From an uncultured Lachnospiraceae bacterium (GTDB lineage: Bacteria; Bacillota; Clostridia; Lachnospirales; Lachnospiraceae): DNA of 16,284 nucleotides. This document shows, piece by piece, positions 1-6,541 of the stretch. The position numbers and the translations under genes were made by a program. Location of the stretch: NCBI GenBank assembly GCA_937916415.1, contig CALGGH010000209.1, forward strand, positions 1-16,284. Direction: 5' to 3'. Below the pieces are notes generated by a model. The model saw nothing but the letters and a program-made list of their open reading frames with translations. It did not search any database and was not told where the DNA came from. Position 1 is the first letter of the stretch; the number at the start of each line of letters is the position of its first letter.

Positions 1-2
1 GC

Positions 3-659
3 AGCCCGTTCATATATTATGGCGAGGAGATCGGGATGAAGTCCAAGGGCAGCCTGGACCAGAACAAGCGGCTGCACATGAACTGGTCTGCGGCCGATGC
101 GCAGGGCATCTGTGATGATCCCGAGGGCGCTGATGATGACGTGGTTCAGACCATGGCACCTGCGGATGAGCAGATCGGGGACGAGGGATCGCTGTATTCT
201 TTTTATAAAAAGGCGCTGCGCATCAGAAATGAGAATCCGGAGATCGCGAGGGGAACCATCGGGGTCGTGGATCCGCTGACGGACGGGGATATGGCGGTCA
301 TAACCAAGACCTGGAACGGAGGCGTGGTCCTGATCGCATACAACACCGGCGAAGATGAAGTCAAGGCTGACCTTGGCAAGGCCGGCTACGGTGAAGCGGA
401 GCTGATCGCGACGCTCGCGGCTGCGAATGATGCCGGAACTGATGCGGTGGCATTGAACGACGGCATTCTCACCCTGCCCGGCAGGTCGATTACGTATCTC
501 AGATTTGATCAAGGGGACGGTTCTTTTGATCAGGTTGAACAGGCTGGTGATGATCAAGGGGACGGTTCTTTTGATCAACTTGAACAGCGTGAACAAAGTG
601 ATCAACTTGAACGAATTGATCAAGTTGATCAAAAGAACCGTCCCCTTGATCCAACCTGA
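3..659 (+). CDS. GH13 alpha-amylase-family protein, C-terminal part (5' end outside window)
   Basis: The first full codons read SPFIYYGEEIGMKSKGS, the segment typical of GH13 alpha-amylases and oligo-glucosidases near the end of the catalytic barrel. It is followed by a stretch like the C-terminal beta domain of these enzymes (SFYKKALRIRNENPEIARG, then VLIAYNTGEDEV). The family cleaves alpha-glucosidic bonds in starch or maltodextrins. The catalytic Asp/Glu residues lie upstream of the window, so activity and substrate cannot be judged. 218 codons are visible. The native end is probably near TYLRF (about base 506). From there the frame runs through the inverted repeats and adds about 50 low-complexity residues built from DQGDGSFDQ-like units before stopping inside the last repeat copy. 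Membership of GH13 is fairly sure; the exact enzyme is not. Confidence 0.8.
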   Translation, partial: SPFIYYGEEIGMKSKGSLDQNKRLHMNWSAADAQGICDDPEGADDDVVQTMAPADEQIGDEGSLYSFYKKALRIRNENPEIARGTIGVVDPLTDGDMAVITKTWNGGVVLIAYNTGEDEVKADLGKAGYGEAELIATLAAANDAGTDAVALNDGILTLPGRSITYLRFDQGDGSFDQVEQAGDDQGDGSFDQLEQREQSDQLERIDQVDQKNRPLDPT

Positions 660-683
660 TCAAAAGAACCGTCCCCTTGATCA
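506..683. repeat. Nested inverted-repeat cluster (REP/MITE-like, GGGGACGGTTCTTTTG core)
   Basis: Four copies of a 27-bp unit flanked by TGATCA are present: two forward (506-532, 551-577) and two inverted (626-652 with one end mismatch, 657-683). They form two perfect 32-bp arm pairs, 506-537 with 652-683 and 552-583 with 620-651. The two right arms abut. A further 11-bp pair, GATCAACTTGA/TCAAGTTGATC, lies at 600-610 and 620-630. The whole could fold as a long branched hairpin on either strand. It sits exactly between two convergent genes, so it may also end transcription from both sides. From memory, similar GGGGACGGTTCTTTT-type repeats are scattered through many bacterial genomes, sometimes with REP-associated transposases; no transposase is present here. 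Confidence 0.9.
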
Positions 684-689
684 TTTACC

Positions 690-1277
690 TTATTTCCGTG
701 CTGCAGCGGGCTTAGGTTTGTACGTCATCTCGTTAAGGATGTTCTTGATGGCTTTTTTTACGACGTCCTTGCGAGTATGGCAATGGGCGAAGGCGTCATC
801 ATGGTTATAGGCGGAAGTCATGCCCTCATGATTGGCGAACAAACTATCGACATCATATTTCAGCGGTTTGTCGGATGCGTACCTGCCTATTGACACGGCG
901 TTCGTGAATTGTCCTTTGGGTGCTTCGTTGGGAAGCGGCGCGTAAGTTTCCGTCGTGTACTGGACGTTGCCCATCTTGCCCAGTTGCACGCCCCTGTGCC
1001 ATTTGTATTTGGCATTATGATCGTAGAAGCTTTTTATGGTGGCTTTGTCATTTGCATCCAAGGCAATGCCGACCTTCCGTTTTTCATCGAGCCGCAGGAA
1101 CGTTGCCTTGGTTTCATTTCTGCTTGCTTCATCGGGGAAATCGGCGGCAATGACGTTGTCGAGATTTGCCACGATGAGATCCAGTGCCGCCAGCGGATCG
1201 GCCTTGGCGGCGCTTGAGAGAGAAAAACTGAATGACACTTTCGTCCGGTCATTGGTTATCAGGTAGGCATAGACCAT
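690..1277 (-). CDS. Hypothetical protein, 195 aa
   Basis: I recognise no family. The protein is soluble-looking and mixed alpha/beta in composition, with no signal peptide or membrane segment. The N-terminal third has a strand-like stretch (KVSFSFSLSS), then a helix (DPLAALDLIVANLDNVIAAD). Near the C-terminus is a His/Cys-rich stretch (H150, H159, H165, C166, H167) that could bind a metal or a nucleotide, but this is only a composition remark. It ends in a basic tail, KPKPAAARK. The start is the first possible one, because a stop lies two codons upstream; the ribosome site is weak (AAAAGG, rather far). It is convergent with the amylase gene, and its stop lies 6 bases beyond the inverted repeats. 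Base use matches the GC-richer flanks rather than the AT-rich block beside it. Confidence 0.6.
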   Translation of the reverse strand: MVYAYLITNDRTKVSFSFSLSSAAKADPLAALDLIVANLDNVIAADFPDEASRNETKATFLRLDEKRKVGIALDANDKATIKSFYDHNAKYKWHRGVQLGKMGNVQYTTETYAPLPNEAPKGQFTNAVSIGRYASDKPLKYDVDSLFANHEGMTSAYNHDDAFAHCHTRKDVVKKAIKNILNEMTYKPKPAAARK

Positions 1278-1371
1278 CAGAACCTTTTATGCGATATCTG
1301 ACAAGGCTGTCCGCATTCATTGAAAAAGTGATACATTGAGTCTGAACAGACCGGCAGCCAGGGGAAGAAGT

Positions 1372-1905
1372 TTAAGTGAAGAAGTTCATACAGATGTCTG
1401 CCATGACATCGGAACTTTCTTTCATGCCACCGATAAACCATTCTTCCCCTATGGATTTAATCGCTCCTAAACTACCTATAACATAATAGTGCACGTTCTC
1501 TGATGTGTTTTCTATTTTTCTCTCGACAATGAAAGGAGCTTTTGGAAAGAGAATGTCAAAGAGCTTTGCTTTATGAAGCACGGCAGCCATTTTCCTGTTT
1601 TGTCTTACAAGATTAAAAAGATCATACAGCCACATGCGCGGATCATCCACGTATTTTGGATCGTTTAAGGATTCTGCAAAAGATTCCAGAATTTTTTCTT
1701 CTATCTCAACAACAATATCCTCTTTAGACGTATAGTTTCTGTAAAATGACTGACGGGAAACCCCGGCTCTCTTTACTAATTCTGAAATTGTAATGCTTTC
1801 AAAATCTTTTTGCTCCATAAGTAATAGCAGGGAAGTGCGGATCGCCTCTCGTGTCAGGCGATTCGCCTCATTATTTGACAGGTGTTTCTTTTCTGTATCT
1901 TTCAT
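1372..1905 (-). CDS. TetR/AcrR-family transcriptional regulator
   Basis: A 177-aa protein of normal TetR length. The N-terminal DNA-binding domain is clear: a first helix (LTREAIRTSLLLLMEQKDFESI), then the helix-turn-helix at about residues 38-58 (TISELVKRAGVSRQSFYRNY) followed by TSKEDIV. The remaining ~110 residues are the ligand-binding and dimer domain, which is not specific enough to name a ligand. The ribosome site GGAGG (complement of 1913-1917) is 7 bases before the ATG. It is divergent from the flavodoxin gene, and the shared 142-166 base region holds inverted TGTGACA sites, one pair spanning a possible -10 (TATAGA, complement of 1939-1944). It therefore probably represses itself and the operon. 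Given a DegV protein in that operon, an acyl ligand is possible (inference). Confidence 0.93.
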   Translation of the reverse strand: MKDTEKKHLSNNEANRLTREAIRTSLLLLMEQKDFESITISELVKRAGVSRQSFYRNYTSKEDIVVEIEEKILESFAESLNDPKYVDDPRMWLYDLFNLVRQNRKMAAVLHKAKLFDILFPKAPFIVERKIENTSENVHYYVIGSLGAIKSIGEEWFIGGMKESSDVMADICMNFFT

Positions 1906-1929
1906 GGAATATCCTCCGGTTCACTTTGG

Positions 1930-1957
1930 TGTGACAATTCTATAGCGATCTGTCACA
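1930..1957. promoter_or_regulatory. Putative TetR operator, TGTGACA-N14-TGTCACA
   Basis: Perfect 7-bp inverted arms at 1930-1936 and 1951-1957, with centres 21 bases apart (two helical turns). The pair lies just upstream of the tetR-type gene and overlaps its possible -10 sequence. The same TGTGACA half-site recurs at 2028-2034, and TGTTACA at 1994-2000, in the promoter of the divergent operon. The symmetry and placement support an operator; that the neighbouring TetR protein binds it is inference. Confidence 0.5.
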
Positions 1958-1973
1958 GATGCCCGTACAGCTG

Positions 1974-2002
1974 TTGACTGACATATCATCAGGTGTTACA
2001 TT
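1974..2002 (+). promoter_or_regulatory. Promoter of the flavodoxin-DegV-radical SAM operon
   Basis: TTGACT at 1974-1979 and TACATT at 1997-2002, separated by 17 bases, give a good sigma-A-type promoter. The -10 overlaps a TGTTACA site (1994-2000). A perfect TGTGACA site (2028-2034) lies about 20 bases downstream of the expected start of transcription. Both fit repression by the divergent TetR protein. Confidence 0.55.
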
Positions 2003-2071
2003 TGTTCCATCAATGCGATGATACACATGTGACAACATTAAGTCAAGATGTTTTTATCTTTGGAGGAGAGG

Positions 2072-2494
2072 ATGGAAGTTGCAATCAGATACTTCTCAAG
2101 GAGTGGTAATACCAAAAAGCTTGCAGAGGCTATTGGCAAAGAACTGGGGATATTACCGGAGACAGTAGATGTCCCTTTGAAAAGAGATGTGGATGTGCTC
2201 TTTCTTGGAAGCAGTGTTTATGCTTATGGACTGGATGAAAATGTCAGAAGATTTATTGAAGAGAATACGCATCGTATTGGAATCGTATACAACTTCAGTA
2301 CTGCGGCAATCATAAAGTCTACATACTCATATGTAAAGAAATTGCTTCAGGCACAGGGTATCAAGCTGGCAGATAAAGAGTTTTATTGCAGAGGAGAATT
2401 CGGACCATTGCATCGTGGTAAACCGGGAGAAAGAGATATAAAACAGGTCAGGGTTTTTGCTTCAAATGCGTTGGAGTCATGGGATAAACAATAG
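2072..2494 (+). CDS. Flavodoxin-family protein
   Basis: A 140-aa single-domain flavodoxin-like protein, the usual short-chain size. The first strand and FMN phosphate loop are clear at residues 4-15 (AIRYFSRSGNTK), with SRSGNT as the phosphate-binding turn. DVLFLGSSVYAYG (about 42-54) is the third strand and flavin-contacting loop. A frame-open ATG exists at 2048, but the ATG at 2072 is chosen because GGAGG (2062-2066) sits 5 bases before it and the fold begins immediately. Flavodoxins carry low-potential electrons bound to FMN. As first gene of the operon, ahead of a radical SAM gene, it could supply the electron that reduces the enzyme's iron-sulfur cluster (inference). The next gene starts 17 bases downstream. 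Confidence 0.88.
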   Translation: MEVAIRYFSRSGNTKKLAEAIGKELGILPETVDVPLKRDVDVLFLGSSVYAYGLDENVRRFIEENTHRIGIVYNFSTAAIIKSTYSYVKKLLQAQGIKLADKEFYCRGEFGPLHRGKPGERDIKQVRVFASNALESWDKQ

Positions 2495-2511
2495 GATATC
2501 AAAACAGAAAT

Positions 2512-3384
2512 ATGGCCAAATATAAAATATTTACTGATGCTACAAGTGATTTGACCAGGGAATGCAACATGGATCTTTCGACCGTGGAAATAATTCCGAT
2601 GATCATTTCGGTAGACGGAAAAGAATACACATATGGGGATGACGGGAATCTCACAATAGATGAGTTCTATGGAATGCTGAGATCCGGTAAATATGCATCA
2701 ACAGCGGCTATCAATCCAAGTATGTATGCAGAATACTTTGAGCCTGCGCTGAAAGAGGGAATGGATATTCTGTATTTGTGTTTTTCATCCGGTATGTCAA
2801 GCATGTTTCAAAATGCTTTGTCAGCCGCTGAAATCCTTAAAGAATCATATCCTGACAGAACAATTATATGTATGGATACGTTATGCGCGGCTTTAGGAGA
2901 GGGGTTATTTGTACTTGAAGCAGCAAGCAGACAGAAAGAAGGAATGAAGATTGAGGAATTATCCGACTGGCTCTACCGGCACCGACTAAATCTGTGTCAT
3001 TGGTTTGCAGTAGACCGGTTTGATCATCTGCTCCATGGAGGCCGGGTTTCAATCGCATCAGCCGCGGTTGGAACAATTCTGGATATCAAACCGATACTGC
3101 ACGTGGATAATTATGGAAAGCTGGAAGTCGTTACCAAAGTAAGAGGATATAAAAAAGCGATAAGGACACTTACGGAAAAAATGAGAACCGGATGGTGTCC
3201 GGAAATAAGTAAGGGTGTTCTTATTGGACATGGGAATGATCCAAAGATGGCAGATTTGATAAAAGACGAAATCGCTGCATGTTTTCCGGAAGCAGATATA
3301 AGGATAATTGAGATTGGTCCCGTAATAGGAGCTCATACGGGTCCTGGCATGTTTGCGGTTTTGTTTTGGGGCAACGCCCGTTAA
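2512..3384 (+). CDS. DegV-family fatty-acid-binding protein
   Basis: A 290-aa protein of full DegV length. Family signatures occur in order: the N-terminal strand and loop FTDATSDLT (7-15), STAAINPS (63-70), SSGMSSMFQNA (92-102), LLHGGRVS (173-180), KPIL (193-196) and GAHTGPG (273-279). DegV/FakB proteins bind a single fatty acid between two domains; FakB members present it to the kinase FakA for phosphorylation. No fakA-like gene is in the window. The upstream gene ends 17 bases before the ATG and the ribosome site is weak (AGGAT), so translation may depend on the upstream gene. Its place between a flavodoxin and a radical SAM gene suggests it delivers an acyl substrate or receives a product in this pathway, which is inference. 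Confidence 0.93.
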   Translation: MAKYKIFTDATSDLTRECNMDLSTVEIIPMIISVDGKEYTYGDDGNLTIDEFYGMLRSGKYASTAAINPSMYAEYFEPALKEGMDILYLCFSSGMSSMFQNALSAAEILKESYPDRTIICMDTLCAALGEGLFVLEAASRQKEGMKIEELSDWLYRHRLNLCHWFAVDRFDHLLHGGRVSIASAAVGTILDIKPILHVDNYGKLEVVTKVRGYKKAIRTLTEKMRTGWCPEISKGVLIGHGNDPKMADLIKDEIAACFPEADIRIIEIGPVIGAHTGPGMFAVLFWGNAR

Positions 3385-3415
3385 TCCGGGTAAAGAAGAA
3401 ACGGAGGAGTGTGAA

Positions 3416-4831
3416 ATGGATGGATTTAGAGAAATGACACATAATGCTCAGCGCGGTATCGTAAGTAAGATTGCTGATGCCATAGTCAACAAGAATCCGC
3501 AGGAACGCGCTAAGGCAGCGACAAAAGCCGTAGATCTTGCGAAATTCTTTTTGGGTGATACCTTAAAGCCCGAGGTGTATGACAACTTCAGGAACGCAAT
3601 AGGTAATGATGATAACAGATGGTGGCGGCTCGTCAATCATGTAATCGATAAAGCAGATCCAAATGTTGCAAAGACATTCATATTGAACCTTGGCTACGAG
3701 GCTTTTCTGCGTGGAACGAAAGAAATACGCCAAAATAGAGAAACCTACAAATGCAATATTCCATGGCTGATACTGTTTGATCCCACAAGTGCCTGCAATA
3801 TGCATTGCGCCGGATGCTGGTCAGGAACATATGGAGATAAATATGACCTCACATTTGAGGACATGGATAAGATTGTAAGTGAAGGGAAACAACTGGGGAC
3901 TCACCTATACATGCTTACAGGTGGTGAGCCGCTGGTTAGAAGAGGTGATATTCTGAGACTTGCCAGAAAGCATAATGATGTTGAATTTGCTGTCTATACA
4001 AATTCCACATTGATCAATCGTGAGTTGTGTGAAGAGGTTGTAAAGGCAGGAAACATACTGTTCCTTCTTTCGATAGAAGGAGATCCTGCCGTGAATGACT
4101 CAAGACGCGGCATGGGGCATTACAACGCCGTTATGAATGCCATGCATCTTCTTGGCGAATACGGGATCATTTTTGGCACGTCGGTCTGCTATACAAGTCG
4201 CAATATCGAGTCGGTAACATCTGATGAGTTTTTCAGAATGATAGCGGATAACGGCGCACATTTTGGCTTTTATTTCCACTATATGCCCGTAGGGAAAAAG
4301 GCTGTGACAGAACTTCTTCCCACACCGTCGCAGAGAGAATACATGATCGAACGCATCCGTTTCATCAGGAGCGAAGAATGTGATATTGAATTTTATCCCA
4401 TGGATTTCCAAAATGACGGTGAGTATGTTGGCGGATGCATAGCCGGCGGACGTAATTATTTTCATATTAACTCAGCCGGTGATGCCGAACCGTGTGTTTT
4501 CATCCATTATTCGGATTCAAACATACACGACCATTCGATTCTTGACATTTTGCAGAGCCCGATATTTATGGCCTATCATGACGGACAACCTTTTAATCAT
4601 AATCACTTGCGACCTTGTCCTATGCTTGAGAATCCGGAACTCATTAAAAGGATGGTTGAAGAAACGGGGGCACATAACACTGATCTTGAAGAGCATGAGT
4701 CAGTTGATGAACTGTGTAATAAATGTAAAAAATATGCAGAGCAGTGGACACCGGTAGCAGATCGTATATGGTCTGAGAAAGAGCACGTACCTCAGCCATA
4801 TCAAAACTATGCGGAGGGGAATGTTTATTAG
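3416..4831 (+). CDS. Radical SAM enzyme with SPASM-like C-terminal cysteines
   Basis: A 471-aa protein. The radical SAM core carries the [4Fe-4S] motif CNMHCAGC (C127, C131, C134) and the SAM-binding LTGGEPL (167-173). A helical N-terminal extension of ~110 residues precedes it. The C-terminal part has C341, C360, C401, C434 and C437 (GGC, EPC, RPCPM, CNKC), the kind of spacing that holds an auxiliary cluster in SPASM/Twitch enzymes. The frame is open from 3353, but the ATG at 3416 is chosen: GGAGG (3403-3407) precedes it, and the longer form would overlap degV. It begins 31 bases after degV. Radical SAM enzymes make a 5'-deoxyadenosyl radical to activate C-H bonds. The substrate is unknown: no precursor peptide gene is visible, and the DegV partner points to lipid rather than peptide (inference). 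Confidence 0.92.
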   Translation: MDGFREMTHNAQRGIVSKIADAIVNKNPQERAKAATKAVDLAKFFLGDTLKPEVYDNFRNAIGNDDNRWWRLVNHVIDKADPNVAKTFILNLGYEAFLRGTKEIRQNRETYKCNIPWLILFDPTSACNMHCAGCWSGTYGDKYDLTFEDMDKIVSEGKQLGTHLYMLTGGEPLVRRGDILRLARKHNDVEFAVYTNSTLINRELCEEVVKAGNILFLLSIEGDPAVNDSRRGMGHYNAVMNAMHLLGEYGIIFGTSVCYTSRNIESVTSDEFFRMIADNGAHFGFYFHYMPVGKKAVTELLPTPSQREYMIERIRFIRSEECDIEFYPMDFQNDGEYVGGCIAGGRNYFHINSAGDAEPCVFIHYSDSNIHDHSILDILQSPIFMAYHDGQPFNHNHLRPCPMLENPELIKRMVEETGAHNTDLEEHESVDELCNKCKKYAEQWTPVADRIWSEKEHVPQPYQNYAEGNVY

Positions 4832-4842
4832 TGTTCCCATGG

Positions 4843-4864
4843 AATAATGATAGGTATCATTATT
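4843..4864. promoter_or_regulatory. Perfect palindrome in the radical SAM-membrane protein gap
   Basis: AATAATGATA (4843-4852) and TATCATTATT (4855-4864) are exact inverted copies separated by GG, in the 49-base gap between two genes. There is no following U run, so it is not a standard terminator. The half-sites ATAATGAT and ATCATTAT match the halves of the known Fur consensus, but with a 4-base spacer instead of 1. It could be an operator for the last gene or an RNA-stabilising hairpin. Confidence 0.4.
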
Positions 4865-4880
4865 ATCAGATATAGGGAGA

Positions 4881-5480
4881 ATGATGAGTATGGAAGAATA
4901 TTCTGTTTTTACATGGGCATCAGTCATCGTAATCTGCTCTTTTATCGGTTTTATGATTGAAAATGCCTGGATAGGAATTAGATTTGGTTATGTTGATAAC
5001 CGAAATATGTATCTTCCGTTTCTACTCGGGTATGGGATTGCTGTAGTACTGTTTTATCTCATATTGGGCTTACCGGAGCGTTATCCGGATGTGAAGTACT
5101 TTATATCGGTTTTTGCCATGGTATCAACAGGTGAGATTGTTTTGGGATATGTTGTAGAGAAAATGTGTGGTATCTATTACTGGGATTATTCGGGGCTTCC
5201 ATTTCATATAACCAGATATACAAGTCTATTTACAAGTATGGGATTTGCTGTGATGATAACAGCCTTTATGAGATGTGTTTTCCCGCGCATTATTGATGTG
5301 ATCTCGAATGCTGACAGTACCATCATCACATACGCCGGGATCACGATGTCAGGTTTATTAGTCGTTGACTACCTGGCTTCTTTTTATCAAATGAAAAAAA
5401 GAAGAGACTTTCATCAGAGATGGAAGTTTATACTATACGAAAAAAAGACAGAGGATTCTTTTGTTATCGATAGATCCTGA
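4881..5480 (+). CDS. Five-helix membrane protein, putative ABC-transporter type IV (PF06541-like)
   Basis: A 199-aa protein with five hydrophobic segments at about residues 9-28, 44-65, 72-94, 112-134 and 147-168, then a basic cytoplasmic tail (KKRRDFHQRW). It has features I associate with PF06541 proteins: FIGFMIEN in helix 1, a following NRNMYLPFLLGYG loop, E84 within helix 3, and YYWDYSGLPFHITRYTSL before helix 4. The family is annotated as a putative transporter component, but its function is not established. The start is ambiguous: ATGs at 4881, 4884 and 4890 follow the ribosome site AGGGAG (4874-4879), and the third has the best spacing. It is the last gene of the TetR-controlled operon, 49 bases after the radical SAM gene. 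Confidence 0.75.
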   Translation: MMSMEEYSVFTWASVIVICSFIGFMIENAWIGIRFGYVDNRNMYLPFLLGYGIAVVLFYLILGLPERYPDVKYFISVFAMVSTGEIVLGYVVEKMCGIYYWDYSGLPFHITRYTSLFTSMGFAVMITAFMRCVFPRIIDVISNADSTIITYAGITMSGLLVVDYLASFYQMKKRRDFHQRWKFILYEKKTEDSFVIDRS

Positions 5481-5485
5481 TACCC

Positions 5486-5641
5486 ATGCCATACAGGATG
5501 CTTGCGAAGAAGCATCATCCCGATCTCCATCCGAATGATCCGGAAGCCTCTCGCAGGATGAATGAAATCAACGAAGCCTATGATATGCTTCAACATCCGG
5601 AAAAATACAGTGCCAAAGCGTGCAGGCACCGAACAGTTTGA
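5486..5641 (+). pseudogene. DnaJ-type J-domain remnant
   Basis: A short open frame of 51 codons reads MPYRMLAKKHHPDLHPNDPE and continues with MNEINEAYDMLQHPEKY. This matches helix II, the invariant HPD loop and helix III of a J-domain, which stimulates Hsp70/DnaK. Helix I is missing, with a stop codon at 5471-5473 upstream in the same frame. There is no obvious ribosome site, and after PEKY the frame turns into unrelated sequence and stops. It is therefore a truncated relic rather than a working co-chaperone. It lies 5 bases beyond the stop of the membrane protein gene, at the right edge of the AT-rich block. Confidence 0.7.
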
Positions 5642-5717
5642 CGACATGACGATGATCGCACTGGAGTATCATTCCAATGCATTTAATGCCAGCTTGATGC
5701 AGCCCATGATCCCCTGA
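5622..5717 (+). pseudogene. C-terminal remnant of a PP2C/SpoIIE-type phosphatase
   Basis: In a different frame from the J-domain stump, codons from 5622 read AGTEQFDDMTMIALEY. This is the last conserved metal-binding Asp-Asp turn and strand of PP2C-type serine phosphatases of the SpoIIE/RsbU class (QFDDMTML-like). After Y the frame runs on into the complement of the fructokinase 3' end, ending at a stop at 5715-5717. Nothing else of the phosphatase is visible, so this is a gene tail left by deletion or rearrangement. It rests on a short match and could be coincidence, though the motif is very characteristic. Confidence 0.5.
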
Positions 5718-6541
5718 TCGTCGTTCAGGGATGCGGGAACGACGTAGTTGTCAAGGTCGTCAAGCAATGAGGTTCTGACGTATCCGTTCAGGCATTCCTT
5801 CACCCGGGTCCTGATCAGAGGGAAAAGTACCTCCTGATGCATGACGCCGCCACCCAGTATTATTCTCTTTGGGGAAAGCGTCAGGATTACGTTCGTCAGG
5901 GCCTGGGCCACGTAGTCGGCTTCAAGCTCCCATACTTCCTTTTGGCCTGCAAGTTCCTTCGCGGGCCTGCCCCAGCGTTCTCCGATGGCGGGACCGCTGG
6001 CCATGCCCTCCAGACAATTGTTCCCGTGGAAAGGACACCTGCCTGCGTAATGATCGTTGGCGCGGGGTATAATAAGCATGTGTCCGAGTTCGGGATGAAG
6101 CATGCCGTGAACCAGATTGCCTCCCGACATGACTCCTCCGCCGATGCCGGTTCCTATTGTAATATATACCGCATCTGTAAGCCCCTTCGAGCTTCCCCAG
6201 GTTACCTCACCGAGCAGGGAACCGTTCACGTCCGTGTCAAATCCCATCGGGACGTCGTATGTCTTTTTTAATTCTCCCAATATGTTGTAGTTAGTCCATC
6301 CCGGCTTGGGAGTGGAGGTTATGTATCCGTACGTCTCGGACGTGGGATCCGGATCGATGGGGCCGAAGCTTGCCACTCCGAGCGCCTTGACGTCCTTATC
6401 CATAAAATAGTCAATGATCAGAGGCATCGTTTCCTCGGGAATGGTGGTAGGGATGGACGTCTGATCCAGTATCCTGCCCGTTTCGTCTCCGATGGCACAT
6501 ACCATTTTGGTTCCGCCTGCTTCCAATGCTCCAAGTATCAT
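5669..6541 (-). CDS. scrK: ROK-family fructokinase
   Basis: A 290-aa protein, the usual length of short ROK sugar kinases of the ScrK/GmuE fructokinase group. It shows the N-terminal phosphate-binding loop EAGGTKMVCAIG (7-18), the FDTDVN segment with the likely catalytic Asp (D104), GTGIGGG (130-136), HPELGHM (149-155) and the zinc-site residues H154, C169, H172 and C176, followed by CLEGMASGPA. It ends with LNDDQGIMGC, typical of this group. The reaction is expected to be ATP-dependent phosphorylation of fructose to fructose 6-phosphate; other hexoses are possible. A GGAG ribosome site (complement of 6550-6553) lies 8 bases before the ATG. Its stop at 5669-5671 overlaps the phosphatase relic on the other strand, so the region beyond was rearranged close to this gene. 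Confidence 0.88.
   Translation of the reverse strand: MILGALEAGGTKMVCAIGDETGRILDQTSIPTTIPEETMPLIIDYFMDKDVKALGVASFGPIDPDPTSETYGYITSTPKPGWTNYNILGELKKTYDVPMGFDTDVNGSLLGEVTWGSSKGLTDAVYITIGTGIGGGVMSGGNLVHGMLHPELGHMLIIPRANDHYAGRCPFHGNNCLEGMASGPAIGERWGRPAKELAGQKEVWELEADYVAQALTNVILTLSPKRIILGGGVMHQEVLFPLIRTRVKECLNGYVRTSLLDDLDNYVVPASLNDDQGIMGCIKLALNALE

Noticed and set aside
506..683. CRISPR array
   Set aside because: The units are inverted as well as direct, spacers are unequal and similar to each other, and no cas genes are present.
1974..2074. Flavodoxin start at 2048
   Set aside because: The ATG at 2048 has no ribosome site, while the ATG at 2072 has GGAGG 5 bases upstream and begins directly with the first flavodoxin strand.
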